A stretch of 64,000 nt of DNA from the NCBI GenBank assembly GCA_018364635.1, contig JAGZLR010000002.1:1-64000 (forward strand), written 5' to 3'. The position numbers and the translations under genes are program-made. The DNA is from Clostridiales bacterium. GTDB taxonomy: Bacteria; Bacillota; Clostridia; Lachnospirales; Anaerotignaceae. Below the pieces are notes generated by a model. That model was not told the DNA's origin, did not search any database, and saw only the letters and a list, made by a program, of their open reading frames with translations. Positions 25,198-34,396 of this stretch are shown here, piece by piece (position 1 is the stretch's first letter; every line of letters starts with the position of its first letter).

Positions 25198-26229
25198 ATG
25201 TCTGAGGTATTGACGCAGAGCCAGATTGATGCGTTGCTTAACTCAATGCAAGGCGGCACCGCGGAAGAAACACTTGATGTGGCTGAGGCTAAGAAAGAAG
25301 AGAAAAAGTATAAGAAGTATGACTTCTATAGCCCGAAAAAATTCACACGAGATAAACTTAAAATTTTACGTGGAATTTATGAAAACTATGCTAGAGTTGT
25401 TTCATCTAGAATCAACAGCATTCTTAGGGCTAGTTGTCTCATTGAGATATTAGGGGTTGAGGAACAACGATACTATGAGTTTGCTAACTCCCTGAATGAT
25501 AATGATGTACTGACGCTTATCACTGTAAAAAACCAAGAAGGTGAATCTGTTGAGCCTGCTGTGATGAAAGTAGATACAGCTGTTATGTTAGCTATGATCG
25601 ATCATATGCTTGGAGGGTCTTCAGAAGATGAGGAAGAGGATGTCTCTTCCTACACCTATACCGATATAGAATTAAGAATCTACAATATCATTGTTAAATA
25701 TATTATTGACGTAATGGCAGATGGATGGGTGAATTATCTAGATATTGATTTTTCTCTCAATCGAATTGAGACTAATCCAACAATGATGCAGGAGATTAGT
25801 CGTGATGAGTCGGTTGCTATTATAATTCTTAATATTAGTATTGATGCAATCCATGGCAACATAACGATATGTCTTCCTGACAGTGTACTTTCATCAGCAT
25901 TCAGAATTATGGATAGCAAAACTTCTCATGACAATCTTACAGAAGATGAGAAGGAAGAAACGTCAAAGATGATATTTGATCATATTAAAAAATCCTCTTT
26001 GGAAATTAAGGCTGAGCTTGGAAAATCTAGGTTGCTTTTAAAAGACGTCTATGGTCTTCAGGTTGGAGATGTTATCAATTTAAATAAGACGAAGGACTCA
26101 GAGGTGTACCTTACGATTGCTGATAAGACTTGGTTTAAAGGATATTTAGGGACAAATAATAAGAACATGGCAATAAAAATAAGCGATATTTATAACGATG
26201 CGCCGGTTTCATCGCAAAAGGGAGAATAG
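25198..26229 (+). CDS. fliM: Flagellar motor switch protein FliM
   Basis: 343 residues. The N-terminal CheY-P docking peptide is LTQSQIDALLNSM (residues about 5-17). The middle CheC-like domain (AVMLAMIDHMLGG) and the C-terminal SpoA domain (VYGLQVGDVINLNK) follow. It forms the C ring with FliG and FliY. The ribosome binding site GGGAGG is 12 bases from this ATG, and an out-of-frame ATG (25191) reading only Met-Lys-Asp-Val-stop lies between them. Confidence 0.95.
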   Translation: MSEVLTQSQIDALLNSMQGGTAEETLDVAEAKKEEKKYKKYDFYSPKKFTRDKLKILRGIYENYARVVSSRINSILRASCLIEILGVEEQRYYEFANSLNDNDVLTLITVKNQEGESVEPAVMKVDTAVMLAMIDHMLGGSSEDEEEDVSSYTYTDIELRIYNIIVKYIIDVMADGWVNYLDIDFSLNRIETNPTMMQEISRDESVAIIILNISIDAIHGNITICLPDSVLSSAFRIMDSKTSHDNLTEDEKEETSKMIFDHIKKSSLEIKAELGKSRLLLKDVYGLQVGDVINLNKTKDSEVYLTIADKTWFKGYLGTNNKNMAIKISDIYNDAPVSSQKGE

Positions 26230-26234
26230 GAAAA

Positions 26235-27713
26235 ATGGATTCAAAAAATTTTAACTCTTTAGAAATAGACGCCATTGGCGAAATACTTAACATCAGCCTT
26301 GGTGCGTCGGCGACAGCCGTTTCAACTATGTTAAGCAAACGAGTTGACATTACAACTCCAAATGTCAGCGTTGTATCTTATGATGAGTTTGAGTTTGCAG
26401 AAATTGAACCGGCAATTGGTGTTGAGATAACGTATGTATCAGGTCTTAGTGGGAGCAATATTATGCTTTTGAAAAGGCATGATGTAAAAGTTATCTGTGA
26501 AATACTGATGGGGATGGAAGTATCCGATGAAGAATTTGAACTGAATGAAATGAATTTGAGTGCTGTCTGTGAAGTTATGAATCAAATGATGGGAGCATCT
26601 TCAACAGCACTTTCTGAGTTTTTAGGAGAGGTAGTAAATATTTCTACTCCAGTTTCCTTTGAAATACCGGATTTAGAATCCTTTAAAAAAAAGTATTTTG
26701 GTGACGAAGATGAGAAGGTTGTAGCATACTTTAAACTGAAAATTGAAGGCGCAATAGAAAGTCAGTTTATGAATTTGATGTCAATATCACTTGCGAAAAA
26801 GTTGCTGTCAGCTTTCAGTATTGGAATGGATGATTCTATCCTTAGAGATGACACAACAAAATCTGAGGAACCAGCAGCAACGACCTCATCACTATCCAGT
26901 ATGCCAGAGACACCATCAGCTGCAAGTGGTGGTGTAATGAGCCAGGAAGAGATAGAGAAGTTGATGAGTGGTATGGGAACTGGAGCTGCAGATGGAACAT
27001 CAACACCATCAGCTGCAAGCAGCGGTGTGATGAGCCAAGAAGAGATTGAAAAACTGATGAGTGGCATGGGAAATGGAGTACCTAGTGGGGCACCGACACC
27101 AACGCCTGCAAGCAGTGGGACAATGAGTCAGGAAGAAATCGAAAAGTTGATGAGTGGCATGGGAAATGGTGGAGCTGCAAATACTACTGTGCCACCACAA
27201 TCATCTTCCGTACCTAATATGAGCATGTATCCAAACCAGATGCCAATGTATCCCCCATATGGCATGTATCCAAATCAAATGCCAATGTATCCTCCATATG
27301 GTATGTACCCAGGCATGATGCCTCCAGGTTATGGTCAGCCGCAGCCTGAGAAGAAAGAGAAAGCACCAAAGATGATTAATGTGAAACCAGTTCAGTCGCC
27401 ACAGTTTGAGCAAAAAGATGGAGATAGCATTGGGGAGGAACAGACAGAAAATCTTGCTCTGATTATGGATGTGCCTCTTGAAGTATCTGTGGAGATTGGA
27501 AGGGCGAAGAAAAGTGTCAAAGATATTTTGGAACTTACCAGTGGTTCTCTAGTGGTGCTTGATAAACTAGCAGGTGAGCAGGTAGATATTTATGCCAATG
27601 GCCAGTGCATCGCTAAAGGCGATGTAGTTGTTGTTGATGATAATTTTGGCGTAAGGATAACTGAGATAATTAAAAACTCTGATTTTAAACTTGAAGGAAC
27701 AGGTAAGGAGTAA
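26235..27713 (+). CDS. fliY: Flagellar switch phosphatase FliY with three CheY-docking-like repeats in the linker
   Basis: 492 residues. Residues 1-200 are a CheC-type CheY-P phosphatase domain with two intact active sites matching E-x2-N-x22-P: EILN with P42, and EVMN with P139. The C-terminal about 90 residues are a FliN/SpoA domain (MDVPLEVSVEIGRAKKSV). Between them lies a repeat-rich linker: three copies of a unit with SQEEIEKLMSGMG at about 236, 266 and 298, then two exact-pattern 13-residue Met/Tyr/Pro repeats. The copies resemble the FliM/FliY N-terminal CheY-docking peptide (SQ-EIDALL), which is missing from this protein's own N-terminus. It dephosphorylates CheY-P at the switch. Confidence 0.93.
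   Translation: MDSKNFNSLEIDAIGEILNISLGASATAVSTMLSKRVDITTPNVSVVSYDEFEFAEIEPAIGVEITYVSGLSGSNIMLLKRHDVKVICEILMGMEVSDEEFELNEMNLSAVCEVMNQMMGASSTALSEFLGEVVNISTPVSFEIPDLESFKKKYFGDEDEKVVAYFKLKIEGAIESQFMNLMSISLAKKLLSAFSIGMDDSILRDDTTKSEEPAATTSSLSSMPETPSAASGGVMSQEEIEKLMSGMGTGAADGTSTPSAASSGVMSQEEIEKLMSGMGNGVPSGAPTPTPASSGTMSQEEIEKLMSGMGNGGAANTTVPPQSSSVPNMSMYPNQMPMYPPYGMYPNQMPMYPPYGMYPGMMPPGYGQPQPEKKEKAPKMINVKPVQSPQFEQKDGDSIGEEQTENLALIMDVPLEVSVEIGRAKKSVKDILELTSGSLVVLDKLAGEQVDIYANGQCIAKGDVVVVDDNFGVRITEIIKNSDFKLEGTGKE
26905..27170 (+). repeat. Three tandem in-frame repeats of about 90-96 bp inside fliY
   Basis: Each unit encodes a Pro/Ser/Ala/Gly spacer and the motif MSQEEIEKLMSGMG. DNA copies differ mainly at third codon positions, so the protein motif appears to be under selection. 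Confidence 0.85.
27225..27302 (+). repeat. Two tandem 39-bp repeats inside fliY
   Basis: Each encodes MYPNQMPMYPPYG; the copies differ by a few silent changes. A partial third copy (MYPGMMPPGYG) follows. It is probably a flexible Pro/Tyr/Met linker. Confidence 0.85.
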
Positions 27714-27830
27714 GAAGATGAAATAAAGATTATTGGTGTCAATTTAGTTTTGGCCCTGCAAATTTTTATTAATCAGATTTATAAATGATCTAACATAAAA
27801 CTATTAAACGAAAAAGTGAGGTTAAATAAC

Positions 27831-28196
27831 ATGGCAAAAATATTATTAGTGGATGACGCAGCTTTTATGAGAATGATGGTTAAAGATGTTCTGACTAAAA
27901 ATGGTTATAGCGGAGATGATATTTATGAGGCAGCTGATGGCGCACAAGCTGTGGAAAGATATATGGAGCTAAAACCAGATCTTGTTATTATGGATATTAC
28001 TATGCCAAATATGGATGGATTGGAAGCATTAAAGGCAATTAAAGCGAAAGATTCTAATGCAACAGTTGTTATGTGTTCTGCAATGGGGCAGGAAGCGATG
28101 GTTATTGATGCTATTAAATCAGGTGCTAAGGATTTTATTGTGAAACCATTTAAACCAGATAGAATTTTAAAAACAGTGAAAACAATTTTGGGCTGA
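27831..28196 (+). CDS. cheY: Chemotaxis response regulator CheY
   Basis: 121 residues, a single receiver domain: acidic pair Asp8-Asp9, phospho-acceptor Asp55 (VIMDITMP), Ser83 in MCSAMGQ and Lys105 in IVKPF. The start ATG 27831 follows AAGTGAGG; the GTG at 27816 overlaps that site. Phosphorylated by CheA, it binds FliM and probably the FliY linker encoded just upstream. Confidence 0.96.
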   Translation: MAKILLVDDAAFMRMMVKDVLTKNGYSGDDIYEAADGAQAVERYMELKPDLVIMDITMPNMDGLEALKAIKAKDSNATVVMCSAMGQEAMVIDAIKSGAKDFIVKPFKPDRILKTVKTILG

Positions 28197-28224
28197 TAAA
28201 AATACATATCATGAAAAGAAATGA

Positions 28225-28584
28225 GTGATTTTTATTTTTAGTGACATATTAAGTTTTATATCAATGATTTTTGCTGTTATTGTTATTCTGTACTTAAGTT
28301 ATGTCGTAAGCCGTAAGCTTGGCGGCACAGTGATGAATCATTCAATGTCTAAAAATATTCATGTGATAGATACTGTATTTTTGGGACGAGATAAGAGTGC
28401 TGTCATAGTAAGGATAGGCCAAAAAGATTATCTTTTAGGTGTCTCTCAGGAAAATATAAGCTTATTAAAAGAGCTGGAGGAAGGCCAGGTAAGTATAGGT
28501 ATGAATGGGAATGATACAGCAAAAAGAAAGCCTGGAGATTTTCTAGAAATACTGAAAAATAAAACGGGAAGAGGCAAAATGTAA
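28225..28584 (+). CDS. fliO: Flagellar biosynthesis protein FliO
   Basis: 119 residues from GTG 28225. One membrane helix lies near the N-terminus (ILSFISMIFAVIVILYLSYVV). The cytoplasmic FliO core is HVIDTVFLGRDKSAVIVRIGQKDYLLGVS. It assists assembly of the FliP-FliR export gate. It is in the canonical place between cheY and fliP. Confidence 0.88.
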   Translation: MIFIFSDILSFISMIFAVIVILYLSYVVSRKLGGTVMNHSMSKNIHVIDTVFLGRDKSAVIVRIGQKDYLLGVSQENISLLKELEEGQVSIGMNGNDTAKRKPGDFLEILKNKTGRGKM

Positions 28585-28672
28585 TTTGCTTTACCATAGT
28601 TTATTGTTCATTTAGGTATACAATAGACATTTTTCAGTAAAAGAATTTGATGGATTGTTGGGAGTGTAATCA

Positions 28673-29329
28673 ATGCAAGACGCAGTGGTAAACATAAATG
28701 GCAACTCTATACAGACGTTGGAATTGATATTCCTGATGACAACAATATCACTTTTGCCGTTTATTGTATTGATGATGACATCATTTACAAGAATAATTAT
28801 AGTGTTGTCTTTTACAAGAAATGCAATGGGAGTTCAATCAACTCCACCAAACTCAGTGCTGATTGGAATCGCTCTATTTTTAACACTGTTTATTATGTCT
28901 CCGGTTGTGGACCAAATTACTGAAAATGCGTATATACCCTATAAAAATGAACAGATTACGCAGACGGAAGCGATAGAAAGAGCCTCCCAGCCATTAAAAG
29001 AATTTATGTTGAAAAATACGGAACAGAGTTCTTTAGACATGTACCTGGATTTTGCTAAGGTGGATCAGCCAGAGAATATCCAGGAATTGTCTTTAAAAGT
29101 AGTTGTACCAGCTTTTATTACAAGTGAGTTAAAAAGAGCGCTTATCATGGGTTTTTTCATCTATATACCATTTGTGATTATTGACATTATCGTATCAAGC
29201 ACATTGATGTCAATGGGTATGATTATGCTTCCTCCGGCTATGATTTCGTTGCCATTTAAGCTTTTGTTGTTTATTACAGTCAATGGCTGGCAGCTGTTAT
29301 TCTCGACTTTGGTACAAAGTTTTAACTGA
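28673..29329 (+). CDS. fliP: Flagellar export gate protein FliP
   Basis: 218 residues. The family block FIVLMMTSFTRIIIVLSFTR is followed by STPPNSVLIGIALFLTLFIMSP, with a C-terminal membrane pair (MIMLPPAMISLPFKLLLF). Many FliP proteins are about 250 residues with a cleaved signal peptide; here only about 12 polar residues precede the first helix, so the signal appears to be lacking. It forms the gate pore with FliQ and FliR. Confidence 0.95.
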   Translation: MQDAVVNINGNSIQTLELIFLMTTISLLPFIVLMMTSFTRIIIVLSFTRNAMGVQSTPPNSVLIGIALFLTLFIMSPVVDQITENAYIPYKNEQITQTEAIERASQPLKEFMLKNTEQSSLDMYLDFAKVDQPENIQELSLKVVVPAFITSELKRALIMGFFIYIPFVIIDIIVSSTLMSMGMIMLPPAMISLPFKLLLFITVNGWQLLFSTLVQSFN

Positions 29330-29343
29330 CGGAGGTATCATAA

Positions 29344-29598
29344 ATGGATAATGCACAAGCTTTAGATATTTTAAGAAGTGGTATTTTGATTGCTGTCAAG
29401 TTAAGCTCTCCTGTACTTTTATTAAGTATGGGTGTTGGCATTGTAATTTCAATTATTCAGGCAGCAACACAAATCCATGAGCAGACAATAACTTTTGTAC
29501 CCAAATTGTTGGTGATTGTAGCTATTTTTCTGCTTACAGGTTCATGGATGCTTACAGTGTTGCAGCAATATACCATAGAACTTTTTGGTATGATGTAG
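29344..29598 (+). CDS. fliQ: Flagellar export gate protein FliQ
   Basis: 84 residues with two membrane helices joined by a polar loop: VKLSSPVLLLSMGVGIVISI, then QAATQIHEQTITFVPK. Exact family length and place. Confidence 0.96.
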   Translation: MDNAQALDILRSGILIAVKLSSPVLLLSMGVGIVISIIQAATQIHEQTITFVPKLLVIVAIFLLTGSWMLTVLQQYTIELFGMM

Positions 29599-29616
29599 CG
29601 TAAGGGGATTGTCGCT

Positions 29617-30381
29617 ATGGATGATTCTGGTATAATTTTATTTTCACTTATTTTTATGCGAATAAGCGGCTGTATACTTTTTAATCCTCTGCTTGGAAGA
29701 ACAGATGTACCTATGTCTGTGAAAAGCGGATTGATTATGGTCCTATCTGTTCTTGTTTATAGTGTCACAAACGCAGTGGATCTATCTGTAGAGAGTGCTA
29801 TTGGTTACTCGGCGTTACTTTTAAAAGAATTTGTAGCAGGTTATGTGCTTGGCGCTATTTTTAATTTTTTTATTGGTGCGATTCTTTTTGCAGGATCTGT
29901 GGTGGACTTTCAGATGGGGCTTTCTATGTCTACTATCTATGACTCACAAAGCAATTCCTCTATCTCACTTTCAGCAAATCTTTTTAATATTATTTTTATG
30001 CTATGTTTTTTAACGACAGATGCTCATCTGGTTATTTTGAGGATTTTTATTTCATCTGCTGAAATTGTGCCATATGGAAGTATTGGTCTAGGACAAAATA
30101 TGAGTGCTGCGGCTCTTGATTTATTTGTACAGTTTATGTCCCTTGGTATGAGACTAGCTATGCCAATGCTTGCTGTTCAATTGTTTGTTGAGATAGGTGT
30201 GGGCATCTTAATGAAGGCAGTTCCGCAAATCAATATATTTGTTGTAAATATTCAAGCCAAAATATTGATTGGTTTGATTATACTGCTGATATTGTTCTTC
30301 CCAATGGCAGACTTTTTAAAAGGCTCCATTGATGTATTGATTGAATCGCTTAGAAGTATGCTATCTGTTATGGGGACATAA
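29617..30381 (+). CDS. fliR: Flagellar export gate protein FliR
   Basis: 254 residues with about six membrane helices. Family landmarks are FMRISGCILFNPLLGRTDVP near the N-terminus, GYVLGAIFNFFIGAILFAG and a late KAVPQINIF. It completes the FliP5Q4R1 gate. Starts ATG 29617 after AAGGGG. Confidence 0.95.
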   Translation: MDDSGIILFSLIFMRISGCILFNPLLGRTDVPMSVKSGLIMVLSVLVYSVTNAVDLSVESAIGYSALLLKEFVAGYVLGAIFNFFIGAILFAGSVVDFQMGLSMSTIYDSQSNSSISLSANLFNIIFMLCFLTTDAHLVILRIFISSAEIVPYGSIGLGQNMSAAALDLFVQFMSLGMRLAMPMLAVQLFVEIGVGILMKAVPQINIFVVNIQAKILIGLIILLILFFPMADFLKGSIDVLIESLRSMLSVMGT

Positions 30382-30396
30382 AGGAGTGAGACGAGA

Positions 30397-31452
30397 GTGG
30401 CTGGAGATAAGACCGAACAAGCCACCCCGAAAAGACGCCGGGATGAACGTAAAAAAGGTAATGTATTTTTAAGTAAAGATATTGTCACAGTATTTACTCT
30501 TATAGGCAGTTTTTACACACTGAAATTTGTATTTGCTTCGTCATATGCTGCTCTCAAGGAGTTTGTAATTCGATATATAGGATATGCTAAGTCGGTTAGT
30601 GACTTAAATAATGATTTTATCATAAATGTGGTCTATGATTCTCTAATCTTAACAGCTAAAATTGTAATGCCTGTTATGGTAATTGTCGTTGTATTAGCAA
30701 TTGCTGCAACAATTTTTCAAACAAAGCCACTTTTTGTAATTGATAGTTTAAAACCTAAATTTAGCAGGCTAAGTCCGCTTCAAGGGATAAAAAGAATTAT
30801 TTCTGCTAGGAGTCTTGTGGAGGTAATCAAAGGGATTATTAAAATATCAATACTTTTTTATATTGTATATGATTTTATAGAAGGTCAGATTATTCAACTG
30901 CCACGATTACTTTCGTTAGATATAGTCACATCAAGTTATTATGTATTTACAACGATATTTGATATGGTTATAAAGATATCAATTGCTTTTGCGGTGATTT
31001 CTGTTTTCGACCTATTTTATCAGAAATGGGAATATGAAAGACAAATTAGAATGTCAAAACAAGAAATTAAGGAAGAATATAAACAACTTGAAGGTGATCC
31101 TAAGGTCAAAGGAAAAATTAAAGAGTTACAACGTAAAATGGCTATGTCAAGAATGATGCAGCAAGTGCCGGACGCGGATGTAGTAATTAGAAATCCAACG
31201 CATTTTGCAGTTGCGTTAAAATATAATCCTGATAAAGATACTGCCCCAGTGCTAGTTGCAAAAGGGCAAGACGAGTTGGCGTTAAGAATCGTTAAGGTTG
31301 CAGAAGAAAACAACGTGTTTGTAATAGAAAATAAACCTCTTGCAAGGGCGATTTTTGCAGCTACAGATTTGAATCAATATTTACCGCCAGATTTTTATGG
31401 AGCTGTGGCTGAGATTCTTGTACATGTTTACAAGCTTAATCACAAGCTATAA
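30397..31452 (+). CDS. flhB: Flagellar export switch protein FlhB
   Basis: 351 residues from GTG 30397 behind AAGGAG. It begins GDKTEQATPKRRRDERKKGN, the family signature. Four membrane helices follow, then a cytoplasmic domain with the self-cleavage motif NPTH at 266-269 (VVIRNPTHFAVALKY). Cleavage and contact with FliK switch export from hook to filament substrates. A separate FlhB C-terminal homologue is encoded at the right end of the window. Confidence 0.97.
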   Translation: MAGDKTEQATPKRRRDERKKGNVFLSKDIVTVFTLIGSFYTLKFVFASSYAALKEFVIRYIGYAKSVSDLNNDFIINVVYDSLILTAKIVMPVMVIVVVLAIAATIFQTKPLFVIDSLKPKFSRLSPLQGIKRIISARSLVEVIKGIIKISILFYIVYDFIEGQIIQLPRLLSLDIVTSSYYVFTTIFDMVIKISIAFAVISVFDLFYQKWEYERQIRMSKQEIKEEYKQLEGDPKVKGKIKELQRKMAMSRMMQQVPDADVVIRNPTHFAVALKYNPDKDTAPVLVAKGQDELALRIVKVAEENNVFVIENKPLARAIFAATDLNQYLPPDFYGAVAEILVHVYKLNHKL

Positions 31453-31495
31453 ATGTTGCGTTTCATAGACATAAATTTTTAACGGGGAAATGGAT

Positions 31496-33577
31496 ATGAA
31501 AAAAATTCTCAGCAATTCAATTTCATTATTTGTAATTGTAATTGTTTTATTACTTGTTATACCTTTAGATCCTTTTATTCTAGACATATTTTTTATCTTA
31601 AATATATCAGTTTCTCTGATTATATTATTAATTACAATGAATATAAAAGAGCCTCTGGAATTTTCTATCTTCCCGTCGCTGCTTTTAATTACAACCCTAT
31701 TTCGTATAGGGTTGAATATATCATCAACAAGGCTGATTCTTACAAAACAGGGACAGGCCGGTCAGGTAATTGAAGCTTTCGGTACATTTGTGCTACAAGG
31801 AAATGTTATTGTAGGTGTCATTATCTTCTTGATTATTGTACTCGTTCAATTTATCGTTATTACAAAAGGCGCTGAAAGAGTCGCTGAGGTTGCTGCCAGG
31901 TTTACTCTTGATGCTATGCCTGGAAAACAGATGGCTATTGATGCAGATTTAAGTTCAGGGCTCATTAATGAGGAACAGGCAAGGATGAGAAGATACAAGA
32001 TACAAAAAGAGGCAGACTTTTACGGCGCTATGGATGGTGCGACAAAGATTGTAAAAGGCGATGCTATTATGAGTATTATTATCACTAGCATTAACTTTGT
32101 CGCCGGTACAATCATAGGTATCGTGCAGTCAGGAATGGATATTGGTTCTGTGCTTCAAATGTATTCCATTGCAACAATAGGTGATGGACTTGTATCTCAG
32201 CTTCCAGCTTTGTTAATCTCAACTTCTACAGGTATGATTGTTACAAGATCTGTATCGGAGGGTAGCCTAAATACAGATGTTTCGTCACAATTTTTAGCAC
32301 AGCCTCAGGCATTTATGATTGGCGGAATTGTTCTTTTTATTGTGAGTTTAGTTCCAGGTATGCCACATATACAGTTGATTGTGGTGGCTTCGGTACTTTT
32401 CTCCTTAGGTTTTACCGTATCAAGACGTATCAAGATGGCTGGTGCGCTGGAAGGAACTTCGTCAACAGAAGACTTGACAGTACCAAAGGAGGAGTTACCA
32501 GAACCAGCAGTTAGTGAAGAGGATTATTATAAAGATATCAATAATATCTATTCTCTTTTAAATGTGGAGCCAATTGAAATGGAGTTTGGTTATAGTTTGA
32601 TCCCTCTGGTGGATGAGTCCAGTGGTGGAAAGCTCATTAACCGTATTGTTATTTTCCGAAGGCAGTATGCCCAAGAAATGGGGTTTGTCATACCGTCAGT
32701 TAGGCTGCGAGACAGTTCTGCTTTAAATACAAATCAGTATGTTATTAAAATTAAAGGTGAAGAGGTTGCCAAAGGTGAAATATTAACAGATTATTATTTG
32801 GCCCTTGAACCACCAAATCCTACAGGAGAGGTGGAAGGGATTGAGACCATTGAGCCTGCATATGGCATACCAAGTAAATGGATTACGCCTGACTTGAAAG
32901 AGATGGCCGAGATTTATGGATATACAGTAATTGATCCGCTGTCGGTTATTGTCACACATTTATCTGAAACCATCAAAAAACATGTTTCAGAGCTTATGAA
33001 CAGAACAGAAACAACACAACTTGTTGAAAATTTGAAGAAACAGGTACCTGATCTTGTCAACGATGCCTTCCCTAATGTTATTACCTATGGCGGATTCCAA
33101 AAGGTTTTGTGCTCGCTTCTAAAAGAAGGTGTGCCAATTAAAGATCTTGGTACAATACTTGAAACAATTATAGATTCATCAAATACAACACATGACCTTG
33201 ACACGATAACAGAAAATGTGAGAGTGGCTTTAAAGAGAACAATCACAAGAAGATTCTGTATAGATGGACAAATGAGGGTAATGACATTAGATTCAGAAGT
33301 AGAAAAGTTAATTGCATCAAGTCTTTCAAAAAATGAAAATGGACTTTACTTAGCGTTAAATCCTGAAGCCATGCAAAAGATTATTACCCAAATGGCTGAT
33401 ATTATTAAAAAGTTTAATGAGCTTGGTCAGCCGCCGATTATATTGACAAGTCATGTGATCAGGCTTTATTTTTACCGTTTGATTGAACAGTTTTATCCAG
33501 ATATTTATGTATTGTCGTTTAATGAAATAGCCAATAATGTACAGATTCAAGCAATTGGCAACATTACCCTTTCGTAA
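31496..33577 (+). CDS. flhA: Flagellar export gate protein FlhA
   Basis: 693 residues from ATG 31496, eight bases after ACGGGGA (ATG 31490 is too close). About eight N-terminal membrane helices include LLLITTLFRIGLNISSTRLI and the FHIPEP-region block AARFTLDAMPGKQMAIDADL. The C-terminal half is the cytoplasmic chaperone/substrate docking ring. In Bacillus the next genes are flhF and flhG; here fliA follows after 20 bp. Confidence 0.97.
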   Translation: MKKILSNSISLFVIVIVLLLVIPLDPFILDIFFILNISVSLIILLITMNIKEPLEFSIFPSLLLITTLFRIGLNISSTRLILTKQGQAGQVIEAFGTFVLQGNVIVGVIIFLIIVLVQFIVITKGAERVAEVAARFTLDAMPGKQMAIDADLSSGLINEEQARMRRYKIQKEADFYGAMDGATKIVKGDAIMSIIITSINFVAGTIIGIVQSGMDIGSVLQMYSIATIGDGLVSQLPALLISTSTGMIVTRSVSEGSLNTDVSSQFLAQPQAFMIGGIVLFIVSLVPGMPHIQLIVVASVLFSLGFTVSRRIKMAGALEGTSSTEDLTVPKEELPEPAVSEEDYYKDINNIYSLLNVEPIEMEFGYSLIPLVDESSGGKLINRIVIFRRQYAQEMGFVIPSVRLRDSSALNTNQYVIKIKGEEVAKGEILTDYYLALEPPNPTGEVEGIETIEPAYGIPSKWITPDLKEMAEIYGYTVIDPLSVIVTHLSETIKKHVSELMNRTETTQLVENLKKQVPDLVNDAFPNVITYGGFQKVLCSLLKEGVPIKDLGTILETIIDSSNTTHDLDTITENVRVALKRTITRRFCIDGQMRVMTLDSEVEKLIASSLSKNENGLYLALNPEAMQKIITQMADIIKKFNELGQPPIILTSHVIRLYFYRLIEQFYPDIYVLSFNEIANNVQIQAIGNITLS

Positions 33578-33597
33578 GGAAATAGGAGCGGAAACAT

Positions 33598-34377
33598 ATG
33601 ATTGAGCAGGTTCAGCTTGAGGACAAGACAAATGAAGAACTGTTTAAAGAATATAAAGTTACAAAAAACAATCGAATTAAACAGGAACTGGTTTTAAGAT
33701 ATGTATATATTATAAAAAATATTGCGCTAAAAATGAAAGGCGTGTATACGAGTTTTGCGCAAATGGACGATATAATAAATGAAAGCGTTATTGTGCTGAT
33801 GAATTCTATTGATAAGTTTGAACCGGAAATGAATGTAAAATTTGAGGCTTACATATCAAAAAGATTGCGTGGTCTTATTATAGATATGGCACGAAAACAA
33901 GACTGGATTCCTCGTAATGTACGTAAAAACGCACGTTTGATAGATGATGCCACCAATGTTTTGTATAATAAACTGGGACGTTTCCCAACAGATCAAGAAA
34001 TGGCAGACTATCTGAAAGTTCCTCTGGATAAATATCAGAATAAAATGCTTAGTAAAACTAATCTCCATAACCTTATTTCTTTGGATTCATTTTTTGAAAA
34101 TTCGAATACAGGACAGACATCAGGTATTTATGATGTAGCTGATAATGGGATTTTACCAGAACAGTTTTTAGAAGATAAGGAAATGGAAGAGATTCTTAAA
34201 AAAGGAATCAGTACACTGAGAATGAATGAACAAACAGTTTTATCTCTTCATTATAGGAAAGAGTTGAATATGAAAGAAATTGCCAGGGTAATGGAATTAA
34301 GTGAGTCGAGAATTTCACAGATCCATACAAACGCTTTGAGAAAATTAAGGATATATATGCAGAATAACTTAAACTAG
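33598..34377 (+). CDS. fliA: Flagellar sigma factor FliA (sigma-28 / sigma-D)
   Basis: 259 residues. Region 2 reads AQMDDIINESVIVLMNSIDKF and YISKRLRGLIIDMARKQDWIPR. Region 3 includes GRFPTDQEMADYL. Region 4 has a helix-turn-helix (NMKEIARVMELSESRISQIHTNALRKLR). It directs late genes; candidate target promoters lie before fliD, cheA, flgM and flagellin. FlgM encoded at 55461-55757 is its presumed inhibitor. Confidence 0.96.
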   Translation: MIEQVQLEDKTNEELFKEYKVTKNNRIKQELVLRYVYIIKNIALKMKGVYTSFAQMDDIINESVIVLMNSIDKFEPEMNVKFEAYISKRLRGLIIDMARKQDWIPRNVRKNARLIDDATNVLYNKLGRFPTDQEMADYLKVPLDKYQNKMLSKTNLHNLISLDSFFENSNTGQTSGIYDVADNGILPEQFLEDKEMEEILKKGISTLRMNEQTVLSLHYRKELNMKEIARVMELSESRISQIHTNALRKLRIYMQNNLN

Positions 34378-34396
34378 CGAAGGGAATGGCTTTAAA

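Noticed and set aside
26905..27302. CRISPR-like array
   Set aside because: Repeats are in frame, encode protein motifs inside fliY and have no unique spacers.
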